From a virus, in the IMG/VR virus record IMGVR_UViG_3300025769_000104, positions 1-64,000 of that record: a stretch of DNA of 64,000 nucleotides; one strand, written 5' to 3'. The position numbers and the translations under genes were made by a program. This document shows, piece after piece, positions 25,720 through 34,042 of this stretch (its first letter is position 1; each line of letters begins with the position of its first letter). The notes under the pieces are model-generated. The model was not told where the DNA came from, did not search any database, and saw only the letters and a list, made by a program, of their open reading frames with translations.

Positions 25720-28700
25720 TTTTTAAACTGTCGATTTGTTTTTGTTGTTCCTTAATTGCTTCAATTAATAAAGGAATTATTTTTTCATACCTGACAGCTT
25801 TGAATCCACTTTCTCTTGTTGTTACAACTTCAGGTAATACCTTTTCTATTTCTTGTGCAATAACCCCTACATCATGGCCTTCATTACCATGTAAATATAC
25901 TTTTTCTTCTTCAGTTAATGGTTTCCAATCAAATTCTACACCATTAATTTTCATTACTTTATCTAAAGAACCTGCTATAGGTGTAATATTATCTTTAAAG
26001 TTTATATCTGAGGTAGAATATGCTACAACATCATTTGTAAAATCACCTCTACCTACTGTAGTTGATAAAGAAGCAGTTTGCCCAACTGTTAATGAACCAG
26101 TAAATATTGTATCTCTATTTGCTGTAAAGGTAGTATCTGAGAATGTAAAATCTGCAGATCCTGTAATGCCTCCATTTCCTCCTAATACTCCAATTCTAGT
26201 ATCTCCATCACCACTAATTAAAGCACCTCCTGTAGGTCCTGTATCACCTTTATCTCCAGTTGTACCTTGAGTTCCATCCGTACCCTGGGCTCCATCTGTA
26301 CCTTGTGTTCCTGTTCCATCTGTACCTTGTGCACCGTCTGCTCCTTGAACACCTAAACCTGCACTACCTTGTGCACCTTTTTCACCATCTGTACCTTGAG
26401 TACCTGTACCAGTAGCACCTTGTGCACCTTTTTCACCAGCTGCACCTTGAACAGTTAGACCAGCTGCACCTTGAGCCCCTTTTGATCCATCAGCTCCATC
26501 AGCATATAATTGTACTTGAACACTTTCTCCATTACTAAAGGTTCCATCAACCTCAATACTTAAAGCTCCAAAAGTAAATAAAGCTCTAGTAGCATTAATT
26601 GTATTAAGTGAAGCATCGCTAATTGTAATAACATCTGAGTCACCTCCAAATATTAAAAATCTATTTACACTTGCAAATATATTATTATGGCCAAAACCAT
26701 CATAATCTGTTAATGCTATAGACATTGAAGTAGCAGATGCAATGGTAGTATTATTAAATCTTACTTGACCTTGAGAACCGCCCATATCTGTACTAGTACT
26801 ATATTGATAGGTTAATCCGGCTTGTTCTCCTTGATCACCTTTAGCACCAGTTGTACCTTGAGGAGCAGCAGCACCTCCTGTACCTTGGGAACCAATAAAT
26901 CCTTTATCACCTTGTGCACCAGGGCCACCTTTTTCTCCTGCTCCTCCTTTATCACCTTGTGTTCCTTGAGTACCAACAAGACCTTTAGGACCTGTAGTAC
27001 CTTGAGCTCCTGTAGCACCTTGTGCACCAGTATCACTTGAATCTCCGTATCCTAAACTCCAATAATAGTTAGTACCATCATAATAAACACCTAATAAATC
27101 TTTAGATCCTGCAGCTGCTGAAGCAGTATATGGAACACCTGATCCTATGAATACTGAATCTCCACCTAAATTAACATTTAATTTTCTTCCTCCTGTTGCG
27201 TCTTGTTTAACAATTAAAACACCAGTATCGCCCGTTGTCCATCCATCTACTGCTAATGTTCTATCCCCTCCTAATGTAACTGAAGCATTAGAACCACTAG
27301 TTATATTCCAAGTAATAGTAGCACCATCAGTTAGGGTTTGCTGATCAATCTGCATGTTACCTTGAAGGTGAAGAGTACCAGAAGTACCTTGTGTGTTGCT
27401 TTCTATAAAAGTTAAACCTGTTCCTCCATCAAGTACCCCTGAGCTATTATATTGGATAGAAGTATTTGATCCGCCAGGTGTTGAACCTCCTCCACCACCG
27501 TAAGAACCAGTATAATAAAATCTACCATCATCAGGATCCCATACTACTACATTAGAGTTTCCAATTCCTTGTTGTAAATCTATTTGTGTAGCAGATAAAG
27601 AACCAGAAATTCTTACACTACCTGAGATATCAAAATTACCCTTAGATGCACTTGTAATTAATGTGATATTACCTGTATCTGGTTTATAATTTAAACTTCC
27701 TACACTGTTCCCAACGCCCCCTGCTTTATAATCTACTAAATGAAAAATATTAGCATTATTACTTCCAGAAATATTACTATTAAATTCAAGAGACATTGCA
27801 TGAAATATCCCACTAGTAAAGTTATTTCCACCAATTTTTACTGCTGATAATGAAGTATAATTAGAAGGAACACTTTTAACAACAAAAGCACTATAAATAC
27901 CTGAGCTTCCAGTTACAATAAAACTACCTGAAGTTAAAATTGCATAATTACCATCATAAGTAAATTTAGCAGAACCAGATATTGCACTAGTTCCTGTAGC
28001 TGTTAAAATATTATTATCAATATTACCTTGAATTAAAGCAGCATCTACACCTGTAGTACCTTGAGCTCCTTGTTCCCCTTTTTGTCCAGGTCCTCCTTTA
28101 TCACCTGCAGTACCTTGTGCACCATCACCACCTTTTTCTCCTGCTCCTCCTTTAGCTCCTGCTGTTCCTTGGGCACCATCAGTTCCTTGTGCTCCTGTTT
28201 CTCCTTTTTCTCCAGCAGTTCCTTGTGCTCCATCTGTACCTTGGGCACCATCAGTTCCTTGTGCTCCATCTGTACCTTGGGCACCATCAGTTCCTTGTGC
28301 TCCATCTGTACCTTGAGTACCATCAGTTCCTTGTGCTCCAATAGTACCTTTTTCTCCAGCAGTACCTTTTTCTCCAACTGTACCTTGAGCACCATCAGTT
28401 CCTTGTGCACCTGTAGCACCTTTATCTCCTACACCCCCAGGTTCACCTTTTGTACCTGTAGTACCTTGTGAACCTCTATCACCTACTGTTGAAAATGATA
28501 CTATAACGTCTTCGTTATTTGAAAATGGTGATCCTGATGGTCCTGAGTTTGTAATATCTATAGTCCACCAACCATTATTATTTGTTAAATCTGATATAGC
28601 GAATAACAAAAATTGAGAAGAATCTAATCTATTAGCTATTCTCATGTATCCTTTAACAGCAGAAGTTACTGCATCAATACTTTGTAAAAAGGAATCTATA

Positions 28701-30904
28701 TTATTACTATCATCATCATTACGAGAAATATAAGCGTCAGTAGCTGATGATTGTGGTGGTACACCACCTGATACATCTAATCTTACTTTACCTGTACCTG
28801 GGTCAGTAGATGATGTTGATATGTCGTAAGTATAATCAAAAGTAGCTCCACCAAAGTTACCATCAGCACCTTGGGTTCCTGTATCTCCTTTATCTCCAGT
28901 TATACCTTGGGCTCCTTTTACACCATCTATACCTTGTGCCCCATCTGTTCCTTGTGTTCCATCTGTTCCTTGAGTTCCATCCGTACCTTGGATTCCATCT
29001 GTTCCTTGAGTTCCATCTGTACCTTGTGTCCCATCTGTTCCTTGTGCTCCTTTATCACCTTGAGCACCTTTATCTCCATCTGTTCCTTGAGTTCCATCTG
29101 TTCCTTGAGTTCCATCTGTTCCTTGAGTTCCATCTGTACCTTGTGTCCCATCTGTTCCTTGTGCTCCTTTATCACCTATAGTACCTTGTGAACCATCATC
29201 ACCTTTATCTCCAGTTATACCTTGTGAACCTCGGTCTCCTTTAACTCCAATATCTCCTTTATCACCTTGATCCCCTGTAATGCCTTGAGCGCCTTGTGCA
29301 CCTTTTTCTCCACCCGCACCTTGAGTACCATCTGCACCTTGGGTACCATTTACACCTTGTGGACCTATAGTACCTTGTGAACCTTGTTCTCCTTTATCAC
29401 CTATAGTGCCTTGAGCACCTATTTCTCCTTTTTGTCCTTTTTCACCAATTTCACCTTTTTCACCTTTAATACCAATAGCACCTTGGACACCTACCCCACC
29501 TTTTTCTCCTTGTTCTCCTTTTTCTCCATCTGTTCCCTGTGTGCCATCTGTTCCTTGAGTACCTATTGTTCCTTGAGAACCATCACTACCTTTATCTCCT
29601 TGGGTACCTTGTGATCCATCAACTCCTTGAGGACCTCCTGCACCTTGGGCTCCTGTAGTACCTTGTGTACCTATGTTGCCTTTTTCACCAGTTATACCTT
29701 GTGATCCATTATTTCCTTTAGCACCATTTTCACCTTTTTCTCCTTTACTACCTGCAGTACCTTGTGTACCATCTGTACCTTGGGTACCATCCGTACCCTG
29801 TGAACCTGTATCACCTTTATCTCCAGTTGTACCTTGAGTTCCATCCGTACCTTGAGTTCCATCCGTACCTTGTGAACCTATTGTTCCTTGTGAACCTATT
29901 TCTCCTTTATCACCTATTGTACCTTGAGTACCAATTTCTCCTTTTTGTCCTTTATCACCTTGAGCTCCTTTGTCCCCATCTGTTCCTTGTGAACCAGTAC
30001 CACCTTTATCACCAATAGTACCTTGTGTACCATCTGTTCCTTGGGTACCATTAGTACCTTGAGCGCCTACTTCACCTTTTTGACCTTTATCTCCTCTATC
30101 ACCTACTGTTGTAAATGATACTAAAATATCTTCTTGATCTGAAAAAGGTGTTGCTGAAGAACTAGCTTGGATTCCTATATCTAAAGTCCACCATCCAGTA
30201 TTATCTGTTAAATCAGTAATTTCAAATAGTAAAAATTGAGTAGAATCTAATTTATTAGAAATTCTAACATGACCTTTAATTGCTGATGTTACCGCATCAA
30301 TCGATTGCATAAATGAATCAATTGAATTGGCATTATCATCTGTAGAATCTATATATGATGCAATTGAATTTGCTTGGGTAGTATTAGCTAATCCTAAATA
30401 TCCTGTACCGGAATCTACAGCTGCTGTTGAAGAAGTAAATGTATAATCAAATGAAGCACCACCAAAAGAACCTTCAGTACCTTGAGAACCAGTTTCACCT
30501 TTAACACCATCTGTACCTTGAGAACCTACTTCTCCCTTTTGTCCTTTTTCACCTATAGGACCTATATCTCCTTTATCTCCTTTATCTCCTACAGGACCAG
30601 CACCACCAGTAGTACCTTGTGGACCTAAATCTCCGATAGTACCTTGAGCTCCTCCTGTACCTTGAGCTCCCGTTTCTCCTTTTACACCTGTAATACCTTG
30701 GGAACCATCTACACCTTGTGGACCATCTGCACCTTGTGGACCATCTGCACCTTGTGCACCAGCGGGTATACCAGTTAATCCACTTCCATCACCTTCAAAT
30801 GAACCTGAAAAAGATCCACTAAATTGTGATGCTGAAATAATAGATGCTGATATATTATAATTATCATCATGCCCATCTAGGACTATTTTTTTCCACTGTG
30901 CCAT
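25712..30904 (-). CDS. Collagen-like tail fibre with S74 intramolecular chaperone, 1730 aa
   Basis: Anchor WKKIVLDGHDDN, then collagen-like tracts at about 49-146, 268-680, 808-960, 1291-1360 and 1467-1550. Globular inserts at about 146-268, 682-808 and 1361-1467 belong to the same domain family as in the 1453-residue fibre. Residues 960-1290 form a large beta-rich head. The C-terminal S74 chaperone has Ser1632 and Lys1637 (SDINFK) and VGVIAQEIEKVLPE. GTDGTQ is the dominant repeat of the second tract; Lys occurs in the Y position (GDKG, GEKG). KGD/KGE triplets suggest salt-bridge stabilised trimers. Confidence 0.9.
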   Translation of the reverse strand: MAQWKKIVLDGHDDNYNISASIISASQFSGSFSGSFEGDGSGLTGIPAGAQGADGPQGADGPQGVDGSQGITGVKGETGAQGTGGAQGTIGDLGPQGTTGGAGPVGDKGDKGDIGPIGEKGQKGEVGSQGTDGVKGETGSQGTEGSFGGASFDYTFTSSTAAVDSGTGYLGLANTTQANSIASYIDSTDDNANSIDSFMQSIDAVTSAIKGHVRISNKLDSTQFLLFEITDLTDNTGWWTLDIGIQASSSATPFSDQEDILVSFTTVGDRGDKGQKGEVGAQGTNGTQGTDGTQGTIGDKGGTGSQGTDGDKGAQGDKGQKGEIGTQGTIGDKGEIGSQGTIGSQGTDGTQGTDGTQGTTGDKGDTGSQGTDGTQGTDGTQGTAGSKGEKGENGAKGNNGSQGITGEKGNIGTQGTTGAQGAGGPQGVDGSQGTQGDKGSDGSQGTIGTQGTDGTQGTDGEKGEQGEKGGVGVQGAIGIKGEKGEIGEKGQKGEIGAQGTIGDKGEQGSQGTIGPQGVNGTQGADGTQGAGGEKGAQGAQGITGDQGDKGDIGVKGDRGSQGITGDKGDDGSQGTIGDKGAQGTDGTQGTDGTQGTDGTQGTDGTQGTDGDKGAQGDKGAQGTDGTQGTDGTQGTDGIQGTDGTQGTDGTQGTDGAQGIDGVKGAQGITGDKGDTGTQGADGNFGGATFDYTYDISTSSTDPGTGKVRLDVSGGVPPQSSATDAYISRNDDDSNNIDSFLQSIDAVTSAVKGYMRIANRLDSSQFLLFAISDLTNNNGWWTIDITNSGPSGSPFSNNEDVIVSFSTVGDRGSQGTTGTKGEPGGVGDKGATGAQGTDGAQGTVGEKGTAGEKGTIGAQGTDGTQGTDGAQGTDGAQGTDGAQGTDGAQGTDGAQGTAGEKGETGAQGTDGAQGTAGAKGGAGEKGGDGAQGTAGDKGGPGQKGEQGAQGTTGVDAALIQGNIDNNILTATGTSAISGSAKFTYDGNYAILTSGSFIVTGSSGIYSAFVVKSVPSNYTSLSAVKIGGNNFTSGIFHAMSLEFNSNISGSNNANIFHLVDYKAGGVGNSVGSLNYKPDTGNITLITSASKGNFDISGSVRISGSLSATQIDLQQGIGNSNVVVWDPDDGRFYYTGSYGGGGGSTPGGSNTSIQYNSSGVLDGGTGLTFIESNTQGTSGTLHLQGNMQIDQQTLTDGATITWNITSGSNASVTLGGDRTLAVDGWTTGDTGVLIVKQDATGGRKLNVNLGGDSVFIGSGVPYTASAAAGSKDLLGVYYDGTNYYWSLGYGDSSDTGAQGATGAQGTTGPKGLVGTQGTQGDKGGAGEKGGPGAQGDKGFIGSQGTGGAAAPQGTTGAKGDQGEQAGLTYQYSTSTDMGGSQGQVRFNNTTIASATSMSIALTDYDGFGHNNIFASVNRFLIFGGDSDVITISDASLNTINATRALFTFGALSIEVDGTFSNGESVQVQLYADGADGSKGAQGAAGLTVQGAAGEKGAQGATGTGTQGTDGEKGAQGSAGLGVQGADGAQGTDGTGTQGTDGAQGTDGTQGTTGDKGDTGPTGGALISGDGDTRIGVLGGNGGITGSADFTFSDTTFTANRDTIFTGSLTVGQTASLSTTVGRGDFTNDVVAYSTSDINFKDNITPIAGSLDKVMKINGVEFDWKPLTEEEKVYLHGNEGHDVGVIAQEIEKVLPEVVTTRESGFKAVRYEKIIPLLIEAIKEQQKQIDSLKNE
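28993..29060. repeat. 68-bp direct repeat, copy 1
   Basis: Reads the same as 29110-29177 within the GTDGTQ-rich collagen tract, same frame. Such exact repeats permit slippage or recombination changing fibre length. Confidence 0.7.
29110..29177. repeat. 68-bp direct repeat, copy 2
   Basis: Second copy of 28993-29060, 117 bases downstream on the plus strand; 117 is a multiple of nine, so gain or loss of one unit would keep the Gly-X-Y register. Confidence 0.7.
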
Positions 30905-30918
30905 ATTAAGTTATATGG

Positions 30919-30928
30919 TTATAAATAT
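30919..30928 (-). promoter_or_regulatory. ATATTTATAA element upstream of the 1730-aa fibre gene
   Basis: Minus-strand copy 15 bases before the ATG at 30904, directly at the end of the 69-residue gene. Confidence 0.5.
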
Positions 30929-31138
30929 TTATTCTTCATTCTTAGGTGAAGAGATATCTTTTTCTATTTGTTTTGAAATTTCGCGATCTTCTATTTGTTT
31001 AATTTCTTCATTTAGTTTAATTTGTAAGGTGCCTATAAAAAGAGCATCTACACCCCCTATTTGAATAAAATCAAGGCCTCTTCTTAAAGCTTTTACTTCT
31101 CTTAAAGATAACCCTTCAATAGAATATAACTCATCCAT
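30929..31138 (-). CDS. Hypothetical small protein, 69 aa
   Basis: A short helical, acidic protein (LSLREVKALRRGLDFIQIGG, then a Glu/Lys-rich tail). Size and the LSLREVKALR start resemble small conserved proteins next to phage fibre genes. It is followed by a fibre-gene leader and preceded by another small gene in the same orientation. Function unknown. Confidence 0.6.
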   Translation of the reverse strand: MDELYSIEGLSLREVKALRRGLDFIQIGGVDALFIGTLQIKLNEEIKQIEDREISKQIEKDISSPKNEE

Positions 31139-31149
31139 AATATATTTTT

Positions 31150-31353
31150 TTATTTAGTAGAATTTAAATATAACTGTTGAAGTTTCAAAGTAACATTAAA
31201 TAATATTTCTACTTCTTTTCCTTCAAATTTATGATCATGTATTATTTTTAATAAAAACATGATTTCTTCCGAAGATAAAGAAGGCAAACCCTTAGGGTTT
31301 GCCTCTTTTTTTATCTCATCTTGAATTAATATTTGACCAGCTTTAAAACCCAT
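31150..31353 (-). CDS. Hypothetical small protein with an internal hairpin in its gene, 67 aa
   Basis: The protein has a short N-terminal segment, then SLSSEEIMFLLKIIHDHKFEG and VEILFNVTLKLQQLYL. This helical pattern recurs in small marine-phage proteins of unknown function, so I regard the gene as real. Its codons for ANPKGL sit in a perfect inverted repeat (31283-31303). A variant late element (ATATTTATCA) is 16 bases upstream. Confidence 0.6.
   Translation of the reverse strand: MGFKAGQILIQDEIKKEANPKGLPSLSSEEIMFLLKIIHDHKFEGKEVEILFNVTLKLQQLYLNSTK
31283..31312 (+). terminator. Terminator-like hairpin plus T-run, inside a minus-strand gene
   Basis: GGCAAACCC-TTA-GGGTTTGCC is a perfect 9-bp G-C-rich stem followed on the plus strand by TCTTTTTTT. 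That is the form of a rho-independent terminator for plus-strand (antisense) transcripts. On the coding strand the hairpin is the same but the following T-run is poor. Confidence 0.55.
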
Positions 31354-31368
31354 TGAATTTATCTTTTA

Positions 31369-31378
31369 TGATAAATAT
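31369..31378 (-). promoter_or_regulatory. Variant ATATTTATCA element upstream of the 67-aa gene
   Basis: Differs from the consensus at one position; 16 bases before the ATG at 31353, overlapping the stop of the 515-residue gene. Confidence 0.35.
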
Positions 31379-32925
31379 TATGAGTAGATATAAATATCTC
31401 CTGAAGCTGAAACAAACATATTACCTGCTTTAGTGTATTTAGCAACAACACCTGAAGCTGAGTCTCCACCTGAACCAACTACTACAGTAGACATAAACGC
31501 ATCTGGTACGTAAGCTTCTGTAGATGAATCAAATGATCCTGTTACTCCCCATCTTAATGTTGCAGCATCGTATGCGAATGCTTCACCATTAGTGGCACTA
31601 TCTTGTTGTACTACAATACCACCATCTCCAGTAGCAGTTGAACCAGATGCTAATCTAATAAATCTATCAGCTACATCTAAATCTTCTCTGTGTTGGAATG
31701 AAGCAGTACCTGCTACTACTAAGTTTCCTTGAAGGTTTGTATCACCACCTACTGTAAGTCCTGAAGTAATAGTTACTGAATCTGGTAAACCAACTGTTAC
31801 AGTTCCACCTGCACCAAGTGTAATTGAACCACCTGATACTTCAATTTCGTTTGCAGTACCTTGAACAGTTAAGCTAGTGTTACCTTGAACAGCCGTGTTA
31901 GCACTTGAACCGTAATCTACAGCGATTGTTGGGTTTGAACCTTCACCTGAGTTTGAACCAATTGTTACACCAGTTCCACTTCCAAGTGCCGCTACATAAT
32001 CACCAGTTGTTTGAGTTCCTAATGCTACTGCATTATCAGCAATTTCAACACCAGTAATACTAGAAGCTGAAATATGAACTGAACCTATAATTGCATCTGC
32101 TGCGATTGAAGCTGAAGTAACAGCTCCTGCTGCGATCATAGCATTTGAAATACCACCTGCTTTAACTCTTAAGCTATCAGTTGAGATTTCGATTGATGAA
32201 TCATCAACATTAACTGCTAATGCAGTACCTCCACCACCTGATAAACCATCACCAGCTACTGAAGTTGCAATTTGAGTTGCTGTAATTCCAGCATCTGATA
32301 CTTTAACTCCACCTGCTCCTACTGTTAATGTAGAACCATCTGCTTGTACTGCGAATGTTGCTGTTGCAGAACCATCATAAGGACCACCTGTTAAACCATT
32401 ACCTGATGTTAAATCTGGTAAATCAGTTGTTCCTACAAATGAACCAGTAAAGCTACCAGTAAATCCAGTTAAGCTTAATTGTGATACTGTGTTACCTAAT
32501 TCTACAGCAGTGCTACCGAAAGTAATACTATTATTGCTTAATGCTGAATTAGGAATACCTGATAAGTTAGCTTCAGAAACACTAATACCTCCTGCACCAA
32601 CGGTGATTGTAGAATCTGCTGCTTCAACAACAAACGCTCCTCCAGAAGTTGTAATACCATTTCCAGCTAAAGAACCAGAATCAACAGAAACAGTTACTCC
32701 AGCTGAACTACCGTCGTAACTAAAATCTATGATACCCGCACCATCGGTTAACGGGTTAGCGTTAGACGCTACTACTCCTGTAAGATTTGAACCATCTCCA
32801 ATAAAAGATCCAGTAAATGATCCTGTTAAGGATACATCACTCGCATCTGCTATAAGATAGCCCGCATCGTTGTTTAATTGTGATATCGCGGAGCCCGATA
32901 CTACAATCTTTTTCCATGTTGCCAT
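31378..32925 (-). CDS. Fibre protein with shared WKK anchor, 515 aa
   Basis: Begins MATWKKIVVSGSAISQLNND, the same anchor as the two large collagen-like fibres, then LTGSFTGSFIGDGSNLTGV, a repeat typical of phage fibres. The rest is a Gly/Ser/Thr/Val-rich repetitive beta structure with recurring VGAGGI/VSDAGI units, suggesting a beta-solenoid shaft. There is no collagen tract and no chaperone. Likely part of the same appendage set. Confidence 0.7.
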   Translation of the reverse strand: MATWKKIVVSGSAISQLNNDAGYLIADASDVSLTGSFTGSFIGDGSNLTGVVASNANPLTDGAGIIDFSYDGSSAGVTVSVDSGSLAGNGITTSGGAFVVEAADSTITVGAGGISVSEANLSGIPNSALSNNSITFGSTAVELGNTVSQLSLTGFTGSFTGSFVGTTDLPDLTSGNGLTGGPYDGSATATFAVQADGSTLTVGAGGVKVSDAGITATQIATSVAGDGLSGGGGTALAVNVDDSSIEISTDSLRVKAGGISNAMIAAGAVTSASIAADAIIGSVHISASSITGVEIADNAVALGTQTTGDYVAALGSGTGVTIGSNSGEGSNPTIAVDYGSSANTAVQGNTSLTVQGTANEIEVSGGSITLGAGGTVTVGLPDSVTITSGLTVGGDTNLQGNLVVAGTASFQHREDLDVADRFIRLASGSTATGDGGIVVQQDSATNGEAFAYDAATLRWGVTGSFDSSTEAYVPDAFMSTVVVGSGGDSASGVVAKYTKAGNMFVSASGDIYIYS

Positions 32926-32986
32926 TGGTCTTTAATTTAATAATTATTATACATTAATAAATATGCAACCCTAATTTAATATTATA

Positions 32987-34021
32987 TTAATCTACTCCTA
33001 AATAAGCAGATTCTGTTGTAAAATATAATCCTCCTAATATTGCGCTTGGTTCACCATCTCCTCCTTCTCTTGCTCGGAATACTGCTACACCCGTGTTATC
33101 AATTTGGAATAAACTTTGTGTAGGAGCAGTTGCATTTTTAATTAAGAAGTTTTCACTTGAATTGATTAATGCTTCAACACTACCGGTAACACCTAAGCTA
33201 CCTGTAATTTCTGCTGAACCTGTAAATGGGAAACCTGCACCACTACTACCTGAAGTTAATAGAGCTACTGTTGATGCTACTACATTTTGATATGCTGCTA
33301 ATCCTAATCCTTGACCCCCACCTGATAAATCATTTGCACCTGCTACAGTCATAAAACTTCCAGATATTTCCGAAAGTAGTAAATATGTTTGGTTATACGT
33401 TAAAGAATACCCTGTAGGTTCCTTAAAAGCTGGTACTGTATCACTAGCTGTAGCATAAAAACTAATTTGTGAAGAATTGTCTCTATTAGTTACTCTAGTA
33501 ATAGTATATTGGGCGTATTTCCCTGCTAAACCTGTTCCAGCACTAGCCGTAGCTTCAAGTTGGCCAATAATACCCCAAGGAAAATCTCCTGCTTGAAACT
33601 CAGCATCTTCACTACCAGTTACATCTCTAAAATCAGCTGGAGGGTTATTTGTACTCCCACCTACTTTTGAAAATGAAGCTGTAGCTACATAGATCCATCC
33701 TGCAGGTAAAGTTATAAATGTTAGTTGATTAGTTGCACTAGCATCTGCTGTTCCATCTAATGTTATAACTTTAGTGCCTGAGTTGTAATTTGTAATTTTT
33801 GTAGGAGAACTAAATTCTCCAGAAGATCTTAAATACATTCCAGCTTCAATAGATCCAGAACCTAAATATCCGGCTACATCATCTATTACAGTAGCGGTGT
33901 TTTGACCGCTTGTGTAATCAACTCTAACTCTTAAAAATGAATTTGCAACGTTTGAAGATGTAGTATATACTTGGGCGCTACTTAGGCCTATAGAAGCAAA
34001 ATTTAAAGTTGGGTTAGCCAT
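32987..34021 (-). CDS. Fibre/structural protein, 344 aa
   Basis: A beta-rich protein (LRVRVDYTSGQNTATVIDDV, later GFPFTGSAEITGSLGVTGSV) with the ITGSLxVTGS repeat characteristic of marine phage fibres. Its C-terminus resembles that of other appendage subunits. It is co-directional and tightly packed with the fibre genes. No enzymatic motif. Confidence 0.6.
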   Translation of the reverse strand: MANPTLNFASIGLSSAQVYTTSSNVANSFLRVRVDYTSGQNTATVIDDVAGYLGSGSIEAGMYLRSSGEFSSPTKITNYNSGTKVITLDGTADASATNQLTFITLPAGWIYVATASFSKVGGSTNNPPADFRDVTGSEDAEFQAGDFPWGIIGQLEATASAGTGLAGKYAQYTITRVTNRDNSSQISFYATASDTVPAFKEPTGYSLTYNQTYLLLSEISGSFMTVAGANDLSGGGQGLGLAAYQNVVASTVALLTSGSSGAGFPFTGSAEITGSLGVTGSVEALINSSENFLIKNATAPTQSLFQIDNTGVAVFRAREGGDGEPSAILGGLYFTTESAYLGVD

Positions 34022-34042
34022 AGCTTATATTGTATTTAAAGT

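Noticed and set aside
28926-29180. Regularly spaced short repeats that could suggest a CRISPR array
   Set aside because: Units are nine-base multiples within a continuous open frame encoding GTDGTQ; there are no unique spacers and no cas genes.
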